DNA of 64,000 nt from Monilinia fructicola (GCA_008692225.1 VICG01000001.1:3449501-3513500); one strand, 5' to 3'. Shown: positions 37,619-51,044, counted from the first letter of the stretch. Notes: generated from the sequence alone by a model not told the origin. Made by a program: numbers and translations.

Positions 37619-39562
37619 ATGCTGCGAACCCAAACCTCAATCCGCTCCCTCCTATGTCAAATCATTATAAGCTACACGCTTACATCTTACCACACACTAA
37701 CCCTTGCATATGACTTCGTAATAATTGGCGGTGGTACCTCTGGTCTCGTGATCGCAAACCGTCTATCAGAGATCCCCAATATAACCGTCGCCGTAATCGA
37801 AGCCGGGCTTTCCGTCCTCAACAATACAAACGTCAGCCGGGTAGATGGGTTTACACTTGCTTTCAATACGCCAATTGACTGGCAGTATGAGACTACAAGT
37901 CAGACCTCTGCTGGTGGGAGAAAGGTCAGATACACTGCTGGAAAAGCATTGGGCGGAACTAGCACTATCAACGGTGGGTTTTCATCCTCGGAAGATTTTT
38001 AATTGTTAAGCTGAAGATGTAGGAATGACATATGTGCGCGCCGCGTCGCAACAAATCGATGCGTGGGAACAACAGCTGAGCAATACGGGTTGGAATTGGT
38101 CCAACCTCTTTCCGTACTATAAGAAAAGTGAGAGTTTCACAATTCCCACACGTGCCCAGACAGCAGCGGGTGCATCTTATGATCCAGCGTTTCATGGGGA
38201 AGCGGGACCTCTTAAAGTTGGGTATGCGTACAACCTCAATAATGGCTCTCTTTTCTCTCGAGTAGCGAGTGCTTGGGAATCTCTCGGAGTCGGGAAGAAT
38301 GAAGATGTAAATGGTGGAAATATAACCGGATACACGGTGGGACCGTCTACACTAGACAGAGAGAACAATGTAAGAGAAGACGCGGCGAGAGCTTATTATT
38401 TTCCTGTTCAGGGCAGATCCAATTTGCATGTGTTCTTGAATACTACTGCTAGAAAGATCATTTGGGGTAGTAACTTGGGGGCGACTTATACAGCGAGTGG
38501 CGTAGAAGTCTTGAATCCGAAAGGAGAAATTGAGGTTATCAATGCGACAAGGGAAGTCATCGTCTCTGCCGGGACTCTCAGATCACCAGCGATACTGGAA
38601 CATTCTGGGATCGGAAATCCAAAGTAAGTGTCAACAATCCTTATTAATTTGCGAATTGTTGCTGAGATATTTAGCATTTTGCAAAATAATGGTATTCCCA
38701 TCAAGATCATCCTTCCCGGCGTAGGAGAAAACCTCCAAGATCAACCAAACAACTTATTCGTCTATCAGGGTAACACCACATACAACGGAACAGTGCCATA
38801 CGTGACTTATGCCCCATTGTCTTCGATTCTTCCCCGTGTGCCAGCTGCAAACATAAGTACCTGGGCATCATCAATCTCTGCTGCAATCAACAATTCCATT
38901 TCATCTGGAGCTATGAACTATCTCTTGACCATCCAAAATGACCTCATCAATCAAGATGTCCCGGATATCGAGGTCATCTTCGGCAACACAGTAACCATCG
39001 GTTCAGGTCCAAGTGTCTATCTAGACACGGCATTTTGGGTACTGTTACCATTCTCCAGGGGCAACGTCCATATTTCTTCCTCGGATCCTGCCGTATATCC
39101 AGCCATCAATCCCAATTTCTTCCTCGTAGACTTTGATCTCAAAGTCCCAAGTCGCGATTGCAAAATGGACTCGAAAGTTTTGGGCGGCCAAAGAATTGGA
39201 AGGTGTTTTCACCGAGTTATCGCCAGGATATGAGGTTGTCCCGAAAAATGCTACCGATGCGCAATGGAATCTTGGATTAAATCGTCATGTAAGCTTTTCC
39301 CTCTAGGTCCTCAACAACCTAAGGCATGCTGAATAATATTAATATAGTTGGTCCAAACAATCATCCTGTCGGTACATGCTCGATGCAGGGAAGGAATTCC
39401 GGTGGAGTGGTGGACTCCAATATGAAGGTATATTTTACGAGTAATGTGAGAGTAGTCGATGCTTCCATCTGGACGTACCAGAACAGTGGACATTTGACGA
39501 GTACATTATATGCCGTTGCCGAGAGGGCAAGTGATATTATTCAAAGACCATCAATCGGCTGA
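37619..39562 (+). CDS. Secreted GMC-family FAD oxidoreductase
   Basis: Glucose-methanol-choline oxidoreductase that oxidises an alcohol or sugar using FAD. It has an N-terminal hydrophobic signal region of about 30 residues, then the dinucleotide-binding strand YDFVIIGGGTSGLVIANRLS, EAG, the GKALGGTSTING signature, SAGTLRSPAILEHSGIG and GVGENLQDQP. The C-terminal catalytic part has NNHPVGTCSM with the active-site His, and NSGHLTSTLYAVAERA. Introns 37974-38022 and 38624-38674 are clean GT-AG. A third lies between about 39290 and 39352 with an uncertain acceptor. One extra C in the run at 39146-39148 breaks the frame; both sides read well. Expected length is about 600 residues. Several NxS/T sites fit secretion. 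The substrate is unknown; aryl-alcohol or glucose-type enzymes are the nearest families. Confidence 0.85.
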
Positions 39563-41132
39563 GTTAGTGCAGATTGAGTGTTAATTGTTTGTAAGGATTG
39601 AGATCACAGGAAAAGTTTGTGTGGATGATATCGATATAGGATAGGGGTAAACCGTTAGTCCGAAGAGGCTTCATTAGGAAAAGCTTGCACGATATCAAAA
39701 TAGCTTGACTTTTACCCTGAGTTGTTTTCTTTGTATTGGCTAGTTCGTATAAGCTTAACCTCAATTCTTCCCCTTTCCTTCGGGTACCCATATATATGGA
39801 CTAGTCATGTATCTGACTTCAATTGAATCTGCAATCCTTTCAGATCAAGGATCCGATGTGCCCAGTTGACAATGTGATGATGTATTCAACCAAGCTTGAG
39901 AAATATCCCTACAAGAACATCCCACCAACAGCTAATCAACTCGACCAGCAAATGTTTGCTTTCTCGACATTTTTCCACTTTTCCGATGGAAAATTCCCGA
40001 ATTTGTATATTTTCACTATAAGACCCCGTACGTGCACATCCTTGTGGAAATTAAATGTGATTGCTGCCGGGTAAATTTATTTATTTTTCCTATAGAGTAT
40101 GATTCTTGTGATTCACAACAGCCGAATGATTGGTAAATGATTTGATGGATAATAATAAAAACCCTTGTCTACTTCATTACAATATATTGAAATGATCCAA
40201 TCTGTACAGTCTTGAAGCTCCATTTGTTTTTTCTTGGGACCGATTAGACACTATACGGGGGACAAATGCTTTCATTTGTTTTTAGGTTTGCCCAGTGCCT
40301 AAGGTTGGCTCAATCATCTAGCATTCATCATCAGTAATTACGGCTAATCAGGAATTGGTACCACTCAAAGAGGCCACCAGTGGACAAATGATGTCGGATA
40401 ACAGCATAAGCATCAGACAGACAAACCATTTATGGCTACAGCCTTTCTTTTCTTGTCACAGTTCAGGGCTTCGATCTACAAGATGCAAACTGCACCCCGC
40501 CACACTTGTCGAAGCAGCCTTGTGTTGTGCAAACGGGAAATCCCTCCTGTCTCATACAATCATAGAGATACCGAGTCAACATGATGATGATCTTCACATC
40601 TATCGTGCGACATCATTAGAGTTCTAATGCCTCCCTCTCCACTTGATATGATCTATACTCACACGTGCCTAGTAGATGTGCTTCTCATCAACACAATCTT
40701 TGCTTATTCATCTAATCTTACCCACCTATTCGAAATCTCAACATCTATCGCCCACCACCTTAAGTGTGCACTGTGCCTTAAGTCGTGAACTCCTGTAGGT
40801 AAGTCTAGGCATTGATGTAATGGGGCAAGATCAGGGGTATTAGGAAATTACACCAGAATGTGCCGCAAGTATGCAGCTTTCCTGAATATTACCTGTGCCA
40901 CCAGAAATGGGTTGGCCTACTCGAGCTAAATGATCGTGTTTGTTGACGATGCATACAAAAGCTATCGGACTGCCCACGCTTTCTCTTCTTTCGTCAGATA
41001 TTTTCTCAACACAAGAACTGAGATATCCTCCATCAGGTTTATCTACCACCCACACTCTTTTAAAATCATTACAGGCTCTGCCAACTTACACTCTTTCCAA
41101 ATTTCTTTATTTAATCTTCTCATTACTGGATA
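39563..41132. other. Intergenic region
   Basis: No supported gene. Contains the upstream region of the Ser-rich wall protein, including a pyrimidine-rich stretch immediately before its start (about 41095-41125). Confidence 0.5.
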
Positions 41133-42926
41133 ATGTTATCCAAGATCTTTTCCCTCACCACATTTGTGGCTGCGGCCTCTGCCTATTCCGTTCTTACCCC
41201 AACTCTTAACTCCACCCGTTGCCAAGGGTAAATCTACCAAAGTGACATGGTCCTCCGTCGACACCGACCCCTCCCAATTCTCCATCTACCTCGTTAACTT
41301 CAAAGATTGGCCTCCAACCGTCGTCTCCCTCGCTCAAAATGTCCCACAAGAAGACAAAAGCATCGACGTCACCATTCCCTGCAACTTGAGGAGTGATTAT
41401 GGATGGCAGATCAACTTCATCAACGGCACCAATACATATGTTATCTACGCTCAATTCAAGCCTTCTCCCTCACCGGATCATGTGTCGACCCCACGACAAC
41501 TTCTTCCATCGCCGTTCCTACCACTACTCAATATCTCAACTCTACCGTTACTGCCTATCACAACGTAACAAAGACTGCCATCTCTAAGGTCATCGAGACT
41601 GTCACTTTTACTAGCCCGATGGTTTGGTTCGTTCAACCTACTTCTACTGGCGCTATGTGCGCACCGGAAAAAACCGTCACGGTCTATGCTAGTGGTCCAA
41701 CCCCAACTGGCACTTGGGGATCTGGATCTGGTTCTGGTTCATCAGGTTCGGGATCAGGCTCTGGTTCAAGTTCATCTGGCTCATCTGGCTCATCAGGTTC
41801 AGGTTCAGGCGCATCAAGCTCCGGTTCAGGATCAGGATCAGGTTCATCAAGCTCCGGTTCAGGATCAGGTTCAGGTTCATCAAGTTCTGGTTCAAGTTCC
41901 AGCAATGGATCAGGCTCTTCAGGTTCAAGCTCAGGATCAGGTTCCTCAAGCTCCGGTTCAGGATCAGGTTCAGGTTCATCAAGTTCTGGTTCAAGTTCCA
42001 GCAACGGATCAGGCTCTTCAGGATCAGGTTCCTCAAGCTCTGGCTCAGGCTCAAGTTCATCAAGCTCCGGTTCAGGCTCCAGCAATGGATCAGGCTCTTC
42101 AGGTTCAAGCTCAGGATCAGGTTCCTCAAGCTCCGGTTCAGGATCAGGTTCAGGTTCATCAAGTTCTGGTTCAAGTTCCAGCAATGGATCAGGCTCTTCA
42201 GGTTCAAGCTCAGGATCAGGTTCCTCAAGCTCCGGTTCAGGATCAGGTTCAGGTTCATCAAGTTCTGGTTCAAGTTCCAGCAACGGATCAGGCTCTTCAG
42301 GTTCAAGCTCCGGTTCAGGATCAGGTTCAGGTTCATCAAGTTCTGGTTCAAGTTCCAGCAACGGATCAGGCTCTTCAGGATCAGGTTCCTCAAGCTCCGG
42401 TTCAGGTTCAGGATCAGGTTCCTCAAGCTCCGGCTCAGGTTCATCTGGTTCAGCCTCATCAGGATCAGGTTCATCTCAATCTGGTTCGTCCAGTTCAGGT
42501 TCATCTGACTCCAGCTCAGGTTCATCAAGCACAGGTTCAAGCTCTGGATCTGGTTCGTCCAGTTCAGGTTCATCAAGCACAGGTTCAAGCTCTGGATCCG
42601 GTTCAGCTTCGTCCGGTTCAGCTTCATCAAGCTCTGGCTCTAGCACAGGTTCAGGTTCAGGTTCAGGTTCATCCAGCTCTGGCTCTAGCTCCAGCACAGG
42701 CTCCGGATCCGGTTCATCTAGCCCCAGTTCATCGGGAAGCTACGGTAACTCCACCACCGGCACCAGCACCCCAAGCTACAGCGCCCTCCCATCTGGCACC
42801 GGTACCGCATCTGGATTAAACAGCACCTCAACCTCCACCCCCATGGCATTCACCGGCGCCGCTACCTCCATCCAAGCCGGTTCCATGCTTGCGTTGATTG
42901 CTGGGGCCGCTGTATTCTTATTGTAA
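41133..42926 (+). CDS. Ser/Gly-repeat GPI-anchored cell-wall protein with KRE9/KNH-like N-terminus
   Basis: Starts at 41133 with signal peptide [17 protein letters not shown]. It is followed by an Ig-like domain of the Kre9/Knh1-type family ([20 protein letters not shown] ... [20 protein letters not shown]). A Thr-rich stretch with N-glycosylation sites leads to about 330 residues made of only Ser and Gly with rare Asn/Ala/Thr/Gln. The end, [20 protein letters not shown] then a hydrophobic tail ([15 protein letters not shown]), is a GPI-attachment signal. It probably ends up in the plasma membrane or wall, heavily O-mannosylated. An extra A at 41208-41209 and a missing A at 41453-41454 break the frame. 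Correcting both gives about 597 residues. Long open frames on the other strand here are repeat artefacts. Confidence 0.85.
41720..42720. repeat. In-frame Ser/Gly-coding tandem array
   Basis: Built from GGTTCA/TCATCA-type hexamers organised in a higher-order repeat. The marker AGCAA(T/C)GGATCAGGCTC begins at 41901, 42000, 42081, 42180, 42279 and 42357. The spacings are 99, 81, 99, 99 and 78 bp, all multiples of three. Copies are near-identical over long stretches. Confidence 0.92.
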
Positions 42927-43939
42927 GTCCCAGGGACTGTGTTGTGAGAGATGGGGTGGACGGAAGGTCGATTTCCAATTGCATGACTGATTTGCAACAA
43001 ACAAAACGTTCATAAGCGTAATAGGAGGAGAAAATAATATTACTGGATTCATAGTTCTCAATGTACAAAACAGTCACCCCTACACATGGATGCACAAATA
43101 GATATGTACCGTGGTCGATGCAATGCTGGTCCCGTAATGATGAACAACACCTCATCTTCAGCGTCTTGCGCAATTTCATAAGTGCCGTGTATCAATAATA
43201 TAAACAATACTCACACATGCATACGTACCTACCCGCCCCATCCCACAGCCTCGCTCAGACACCACCAACATCAAAGCACAGCCCCAGCACAGCCCAGCCC
43301 AAAGCACATAATTTCCCCACCCCAAAAAGCAGATAAAGCCAAGCAGGGCAAGAAAAAGGCGAGGATGGGCATTGCGGAGGAAATGGACCCTTGCATGCAT
43401 CATAAGGTACATTCACAGAAAGTGCAACATCGAAGGCCAACCCACGACACGAGAGCCGACCCGGCCCGAGAACCGAGAACGCATGTACATTTGCCGATCG
43501 GGCACAGGGTACAGGGGACGACGATATGCATGTTGTGATTTACTTTGTTGGCGCTTTTCAGATATTGGGAGTTGGAGTGCGAGTTACGGCTTGTATATGG
43601 GACAGAGGGTATCAATTGAGAGATGGACGCAGTCACGCATATAGAGCATACGACATGGAGGATAGAGATATTAAATGCGGTATTGAAATAAGACAAAGAT
43701 GAGGGGAAAAAAAATTATAGGTATCAAACTGTCGCTCCTCGCCCATGGGTCTGCAGATCATATATGTACGGCAAGAAACGGGGTATCCCTCCCGCGTCGC
43801 AAGCATTGGCACGAGTTTCACCATACCCATGCCTTCAGTGCGCCATATCCCACCCAAAGCTCAAATATCAAGACCCAAAGCAATGCGCCGAAACTCTTCT
43901 CTATCCATCGCGCAACCCGCCATCTCCCCTTCGCCATCC
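42927..43939. other. Intergenic region between convergent genes
   Basis: 3' flanks of the Ser-rich protein (+) and GH76 protein (-) genes. No gene seen; several open frames on both strands are short and not protein-like. Confidence 0.5.
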
Positions 43940-45179
43940 CTAGACGCCAATAGCAGCGGCCGCCACCAGAGCATCCAGCGCCGAGCTCTCCGTACTTGCA
44001 TTTGCCGTTGCAACGAACGGTCCTGCCCAGTTGACGCTCAATCCATTATTGGACGAATCTCTATCATTAGCCCAAATGCTTTTTCGCGTTATTTGCGATG
44101 AACGTCGAGTAAGTGGAGCTGGGCGATGCTTGCTGGAGTTTTTGGAGATTTCTCATAAAAACACCTTTTGAACTGTGTGCCATCCCCTCCACAATTTGGC
44201 TCGCACGGGTCATGAAGAATGCCGTTCGAGTCTGAGAGAGCTTTGATGGCTGCCGTGGCGATACTTTTTTGCGCTGCTCAGATAACTTGAGTCTCCTGTA
44301 GCGGTGGAAATTTCGACCAGCCCCCCAAGTATAACACCTTGATTATAACTCCATACTGTCCCTCCGTTATTTTGGCACGAACTTGTCAATCCATCGTTGA
44401 TTGTACCCTGTGAATTGATCATTCCGGTGCCTTTGAACCAGTTCCATTGATTTTTCGCAATAGTCAAATAGTTCGCCTTATCGCTTCCCGTCGCACGATT
44501 TGCCAGATGTGCACTTACACTCAAGTAAAGCTCATTAGCAATAGCGTTCACGTAAGTATGAGATCTATCCACCAAATACCCGAGCCCCATTTGAGCAGGG
44601 TGTTGTGGTGGCATTTTTCATATCGGCAAAGATATCTTCGGCCATGGTCAAGTAGTCACTGTTTCCAGTAACATCATATGCTTGAATCCAACCCAATGCC
44701 CACCAGCCTTCATCATCATAGAAGTCGTTCAGAAAACCCTGGGGGTTCACGGTAGTTGACGCCTGTACGGGAATGTTACCGGCTAGAGCAAGGCCATTCA
44801 AGGCACCAGTATCATTTCCATAGATAGATAGGTAGTTGTAGTTTACCATGACTACTTTGGTCATTTGCAAATTATATGTTTGAGCTTGTGTGAACGTATT
44901 CGACATGACACCAGTTACGGTTGACTTGACGCTCGAATCAATTGCAGCCAAATCTCCGATGACGGTCAAACAATTAGCAGCATTCCACCACCCTGTCGTG
45001 CTCCATAGACCTGAGCTGGTATTGTACCATGTCTGTAACTGCTTGAAAGCAGCCTCTGCATTGGTGGTATATTGTGAAGTGGCTATATCAGCCAAGCTGA
45101 GTATGGAGTATAAGGAGACAAGCGAGCGAAGCATGGTGAATGATGAGAGAAGGAATATGAGGGATAAAGTGAAATTCAT
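43940..45179 (-). CDS. Glycoside hydrolase family 76 protein (alpha-1,6-mannanase / DFG5-like)
   Basis: Secreted (alpha/alpha)6-barrel enzyme acting on alpha-1,6-mannan, either in mannan breakdown or, in DFG5/DCW1 relatives, in linking GPI proteins to the wall. Starts at 45179, with an alternative in-frame Met at 45134 that also gives a signal peptide. Family landmarks are the start of the mature chain AAFKQLQTWYNTSSGLW, GWWNAANCLT, and the catalytic Asp pair in FYDDEGWWALGWIQAYDVTG. Others are GIWW..., YVNAIANELYL, GTVWSYNQGVILGGLVE and GILHDPCEPNCGGDGTQFKG. No C-terminal GPI tail is evident; it ends ALDALVAAAAIGV, a short hydrophobic end. No introns. At least five single-base frame changes (around 44610, 44580, 44270, 44170, 44080), mostly in A/T runs, interrupt an otherwise full-length domain of about 410 residues. 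Confidence 0.85.
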
Positions 45180-48100
45180 ATTTTGAGGATACTTACGTGG
45201 TATTTTAAACAAGCTTGACAATGGAGAGATTTGGTGTTCCGCCACACAATGAGTCCCTCGAATCATTGAAACAATTCAAAGGAGGTCAGCGCGCGTTGGA
45301 GGCGTGGATCCATCAGCTGTTGTTATTTTTAACCTCAAGACCATGACGTGAATGATGATATGTGCTGTGTGATTCCTCCAAACATCTCGGTCGTATCTTA
45401 ACTTACTAGCAACGTTGAGCAAGTGATGAGGCCAGGGATTTCCGTGTTTCCCCCTTCCAAAAAGCAATAAAGGGAGTGACGGCCAGATGGAAAGCACTTG
45501 ATACAAAAGTAATCCTGATCATCATTTGTAATCCTTTAAGGCGAGGAATTCAATAATGCAAACTAATGCTTAGAACCTTTTAGCTCTCGATTACTTGCAG
45601 ATCGAGCTATTATCCACTTACCGTCTCTACCGAGTGCTAAAAGAATAAGACATGATGAATGGTTCAAGATGAAATGTGGGGTAACCATGAGTATCGACAT
45701 TGGATTTATTAGATGCTAGTTTGATGACCCGGAACACTCAACTCATACCAATCCACTTGACTTGGCCATAGAATTGTAATCACTAGATTGAACAATCAGA
45801 ACTCGGTACTTGAAACCGTCAATCGATCTGTAATTTAAATTCAAATCAATATCAATATCAATATCAATATCAATATCGATATCAATATCAAAATGCTCTT
45901 TTACTTGACCATTTTAGATTTCTTTTTCTTCCGAGGTTTGGTCCGAACCGTTCCACTAGATGTTGTTGAATATTGACTCGTGCCAAGGACATCTGACTGT
46001 AAGACAAGGTGTAACTGAAATATCACATTCAAGATACTTTAGAACTCGGTCAAATGAACAAAAAACAGCTCTTCCGATCGACCGGTATGTGATTTTGCTA
46101 CGTAACTAATTACCTTGGCCGGCATCACTCTGGCCATTGTATGGACAAAATCTAATTAGGGGACGACACGAGAAGACTGTTAGTTCATGACATGCAATAG
46201 ACCTACTGATGTTTCCAACATTTAGATATTTTCCAAGTCGTGAGGCGCGAAAGCTATGCCCTATACTGGGAGTCAACCAAGACTAGCCCCACAGATATAG
46301 ACGAGGATGATGATATAAGGAGATCAGATCGTTGATAATCTGATGCTCTGCTTAGACCAGTCAATTGCAATAAGAACAGCTCCACAGCTGCAAATGATGT
46401 GACGCAAGCCTTCTCGCAAAGTGTAGAATATAATCTTGCTTCAAGTCCTCCGCATGTGGTTTGATCTCATGGCCTCTTTATCTGGATAGCTCCCTTGGTG
46501 ATCATATTCAGATACACCTACGCTAAAGATACCCTCCTAGCGCCTCTCTGGCGGATTGATCGTCATGCCTTACCAACATCTTTTGATCCTTTCAATCTAA
46601 TCTCTGGGCATAGCCGCGTTAGCAACGGTCTCTGACTTCTAGGGCCGATCGTGGGATGCCTTTGTATGTATGTACTGTCGTTGAATCGCTCGGCTTGAAT
46701 CTCGAATTCAATATGCAACGCTGGACTTTTGTAGTCGACTTAAACCTCGAGAATGGATCATCCACACATTCGTCGAAGTCAACAACTCCCCACATCCCTT
46801 TGAATGCCCCCATCTCCATTCCCTCTAGAGGGTCTCAGTAACTTCCAATTCCCAAATACCCTACGGGTCGCTCCGCGTCAAGGCGCCCCTTTATTCACTC
46901 ATGAAACGTCTGAATTTGATGAGATTATTCCACACTTCATCTTCACCGTAAACTCCGGTATGCGGTTGGAAGTATCGCGCATTCGTAGAATCGGTCAAAG
47001 ATATCCATGAATGGCGGAGATCATGCGTTGAGTGAGTGTTGGACCTAACGCTTGAGGACAATGTTTTCCTGGTACAGATTGTGAGGAAAGATGAAGCTCT
47101 GAGAACAAGGGATGAATGATGCAATCTAACCAATCCAAGCTCCAGCAGAATATTTGCGTACCGTTCATCAATTCTCGGGAAACATTGATCTGAGAGTCAA
47201 ATTTGGCCATTGTAAGCTGAAGTTGGGTAAAAGCATATATTCTGGTGAATTAGATGGACGGTTGTTGAGCTTTTCGCAATCATAGAGATTGTTCTCATTA
47301 CGGAAGTCCGTTATCAATAACGGACTTGTCAGTAACCTTGGTGGAGAAGCTTCGCTCATGGAATCACTATCAGACTTTGCAAAAGGTTTTGATAAAGCTC
47401 GACGCTTTTGATCTGTCAGAGGCACCAGATAAATAATTAGCCACGGTCACTGAGTAGATCTCAACACAAATTAGACCTGTGGGCATCGACAGATCTCACA
47501 ATATATTCTCTAATTCAAGCAATTTTTGCAGCTTCTCCTCATTCTCAAAGTGTTTATTCAATCTAATCATCATCCGTAAATCTCGCCAAGATCGTTTTGA
47601 GAGACAGAGATGAGCTCAACCTTCAATCATATCTTCGTCTTATGTCTTCCTCGTGGACCACCTGCGATGATCATTTGTGTGTTGCCCGAGAATTGAGAGC
47701 TGTCAATAGTAAACGGGAAATCTAGATCAATCAGCCCTTTTGACTCAAAGAGTCCTATTTGATGGTGAAAATAGTGCCAGGCATACTGAAAACGATTCAA
47801 AGATTTGTGGTTGAGGGAGGTGAAGGAGTCGAAATTTAGGCGGGTCCAGACTGTTGATCTAATTAGTTTATGCAAACTGCGTCAGTGGCACAGTTTGCTT
47901 TCATAGGCTGTTGCCCCAAAACGGCGTCTTGGTATGTATGGGCTTTCTGGGTCTAGACAATAGTTTCATCTCTGATTCTTCTACAACATCGATATCTTCC
48001 ATTCCGTTGTAAATACATGCTAATAAATGCGAGTTGAATGCTTTTTCTTGAACTAATCTCAAGACTAGACAATGAATGCTGAAGCCTATAGACTCAGAAA

Positions 48101-49903
48101 CTTCATATTATAGCGAGTTAATGTGCAAATTCCCCTTCATCTCGGCAAAGTGGATTACTACCTAGGCGTATACCATACATCTGCTTCGGTATATTCCAGA
48201 CCATAGCCTGTACCACTCCGCCGTAGTGGAATGCTGCTAAACGTGATTTCGAACGTACTGTTCCTATGGGATGATGAACTAAAGCCGTTTGGTCTTTTAG
48301 GCAGAGGTAAAGGAGATCTAGATATGCTTCATGTCTGGAGCTTGAACTGAAATAGATAATCGATTTCTAAGTGAATAGAGGAGTATCTGCAGGCAAGAAG
48401 TTAGATATCTTATGGGGATTCTCGGAACACTTAGAGCCAGTTTGAGAGATTTTTGTCAACGTCACGGATCCGAAAGTCATTAATATGATTAGGAGACATA
48501 TTAGACTCATTCAACGTTCCAGCCCATCGGAGCATCTACGAGCATCTCAAAGACCAGCTTCATATCATCTTTCAAGCCTAGGCCTATCATACGGACATCC
48601 CGAAAACATCACAGCTACTTTTCCTAAAGGACTGTAGCCGAGATACATCACTAAGATCACCAGTTCGGCAGTAGGTATCAAATCTGAGTGAAGAACAAGG
48701 GACCATATAATGTGCAGCTGGTAAAGTATGTACATACGTAATACTTTTGTTCCATTACTAACATTAACAATTAACTATTAACAATTAGTGATTAAGTCCA
48801 AATACAAAGTTTAAGTCTAGTCCAGGTATAAATCCACATCCAAATCCAAGAGAGAAAAAATCAATCCAAAATGCCATTACCAGATAACCAAAGGCATTGA
48901 ACCTGAACGTTGATCCACAACCAGAGTTGAGGTCCCTGTACAATATCCAGCAGTTCAAGAACCAATCCCCTACAGCCCTTTTGGACCCCCCTCACAATGC
49001 TTAAAACAACCGACACAACTGATGTATCGCGTCTTTGAAACTTTAGGACACTTCATCTACTCTTTCGAGTAAGTTTTCCCATGTGAAGTCTGGCGATATA
49101 CTGGCCGAATATTGCTTCACCAACCTACCCAGCCTTGATTCTGAGCCCTTCTCAACTTCCGATCGAATGCTTCCTTCTTCGCACCTTGAGAATTCTCCCC
49201 CTTGTTCCCATTCACAGCTTGCTCTTTTACCCATTCCTCTCTCCCTCCGTCACACTCATATTCCACATTCTTTTGACGTGTTCCGTAGCCGTAGCTGGTC
49301 TCATGGAAGTTTCCCGGCGCGTTCGAGTCTTTCATGCGATATATTTACTCTGTATTTCGTACAAAGGTTGGACGCACGTCAGACTCTGACTGAATGCGTG
49401 GCTGATGCATACCGGCCGCTTGCAAAGTCCTAGCCGCAGCTTTAACCTTACCCCTATGCCGTACCATAATTTCGTCTGTGAATTTCGCCCAATCTTCTCC
49501 TCTTTCTCAATCGGTTCCATGACGGCGCTTCCATCCACCAACTTCCCATTTTGAAAAAGACCACCCCCTACCAGGGAATGCATGGTGCTTATCAAAAAAG
49601 CTCTTCTAAATGATTATTTCACCATTGGGAAGTTGATGTGAAATGCATCTATCCCGACCAATATAGTATATTGGTTTCCCATTCGCCTACGCCGTTATAT
49701 AGCCTATCGTAGGATATTGATCGGGATATCGATCATTGTTCCTGTTAATCTGTTGCCTTCGTTTCGCAAAATCTGATGTCTATGCAATGGAGATTGATTA
49801 GCGTATCCTTGGTAAACTTAAAAGCAGTTGTTTCAATTACGCTTGAGTAAATATATGTACAGTGCAAAAGTCCACAGGGAGAGGATCAATTGAATTTCTA
49901 TGC
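45180..49903. other. Gene-poor region with possible relics
   Basis: No intact gene seen. ATCAAT hexamers repeat at about 45843-45891. Protein-like fragments without shared frames occur at about 47160-47430 (plus strand, for example VEKLRSWNHYQTLQKVLIKL) and 47627-47875 (minus strand, for example FQYAWHYFHHQIGLFESKGL). They may be remains of genes; I do not recognise a family. Confidence 0.4.
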
Positions 49904-51044
49904 TCAGGGTCCTCCAACCAAATCATGAAATTCTCCTTCGGTGCCATCCTTATAAACACCTCGTTTAGCTTTAGCAATATCTACCACTTGCTCCCCATCG
50001 ACCATAACCTCCTTGTCGCGGAACTGTCGCATCAATTCTAGAAATTGACTGTTTTGAAACTTGGCACTCTGATCATTGCTAACGCTGTTTAGAAGCTCGC
50101 CAGCCGTACGTGACAGAGCATCTGATGCATTTTTATGTTGTTCTGATGTCGCAATTACGGGATTCTGAATTGTATCTGCACCGAGGGGGGCTTGGTTGAG
50201 AAGATCACTTGCCGCTCTGTCGCGTTCCAGTTCTGCTTTTTGATCGGTCCTTACTTGCTCCACAGGAATCGCACCCTCGGTTTGAGCATTCGTCATTTCC
50301 AATTCCTGTCCTTCTTCTCGCTCATTCTCCAATCTTGCTGCGAGAGCTGCTTCATCGAATGCTTTGGCAAATGCCGCATCATCAAAAACTTCATTGTGTT
50401 GCGCCGTTAATGGTCCTGTGGAAAATAATTTGATTTTGTTGCATAAGGACTCTAGGTAGTGGACGGTGTCCAGGATTAATCATAGAAAGACCATTCATTC
50501 CTACAGCGGGTTGCTTTCCATTCGCAATCGACCCCGAACCTCCATAACTTTGCGCAAATTCTTGATGCCGCCCTCCTCCCAGTTGTGGTTGATGTGTTTG
50601 ATATAACGCTTGTTGTTCAAATTGCGCCTGAGGACCAGACAGATTCAACTTTTGGAAATCGGCAGCCCAGTCTTGACCTGCAGGGTGTTGTGGAGATCCA
50701 TGTTGGAAGGATTGAGGAGAAAGAGTTTGAAAATGTCGAGGAGAGAAGTTTTGTACTGAGGGAGAGGGACCAAGCGATTGATGACCTGCTTGGAAAGCTG
50801 CGAATTCGGCATCTAGTTGACCTGCATTTTGACCTGGGGAAGCCCTGAAGCCCTACGATGTTGTTAGTTGAATGCCCAAGATAATATACTGCCACTAGGA
50901 CTTTAGAGATGTTGTTTGCATAATGCATACTTGCAAAGATGGAGCTCTTCCAACTAATCGATCTTGTTGTAGGGTACGATCAACATTTGAATGCTTTTGA
51001 AAATTTTGTAAAGCGTTAGATGGACCGCAAAGATTGTCTGCCAT
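49904..51044 (-). CDS. PEX20: Peroxin 20, PTS2 co-receptor
   Basis: Partner of PEX7 in importing PTS2 proteins into peroxisomes in filamentous fungi and some yeasts. Exon 1 is 51044-50931 (38 residues) and exon 2 is 50852-49904, with intron GTATGC...GTAG. The N-terminus MADNLCGPSNALQNFQKHSN carries the conserved Cys6 used for recycling ubiquitination, followed by VDRTLQQDRLV. A WxxxF-type PEX5/PEX14-binding motif is seen as WAADFQKL. The central part is Gln/Ser-rich. The C-terminal part (FDDAAFAKAFDEAALAARLE ... RTAGELLNSV ... FLELMRQFRDKEVMVDGEQV) matches the PEX7-binding region. One extra T in the run at 50422-50425 separates the frames; without it the protein is 353 residues. It is divergent from SEC13 across about 580 bp. 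Confidence 0.88.
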
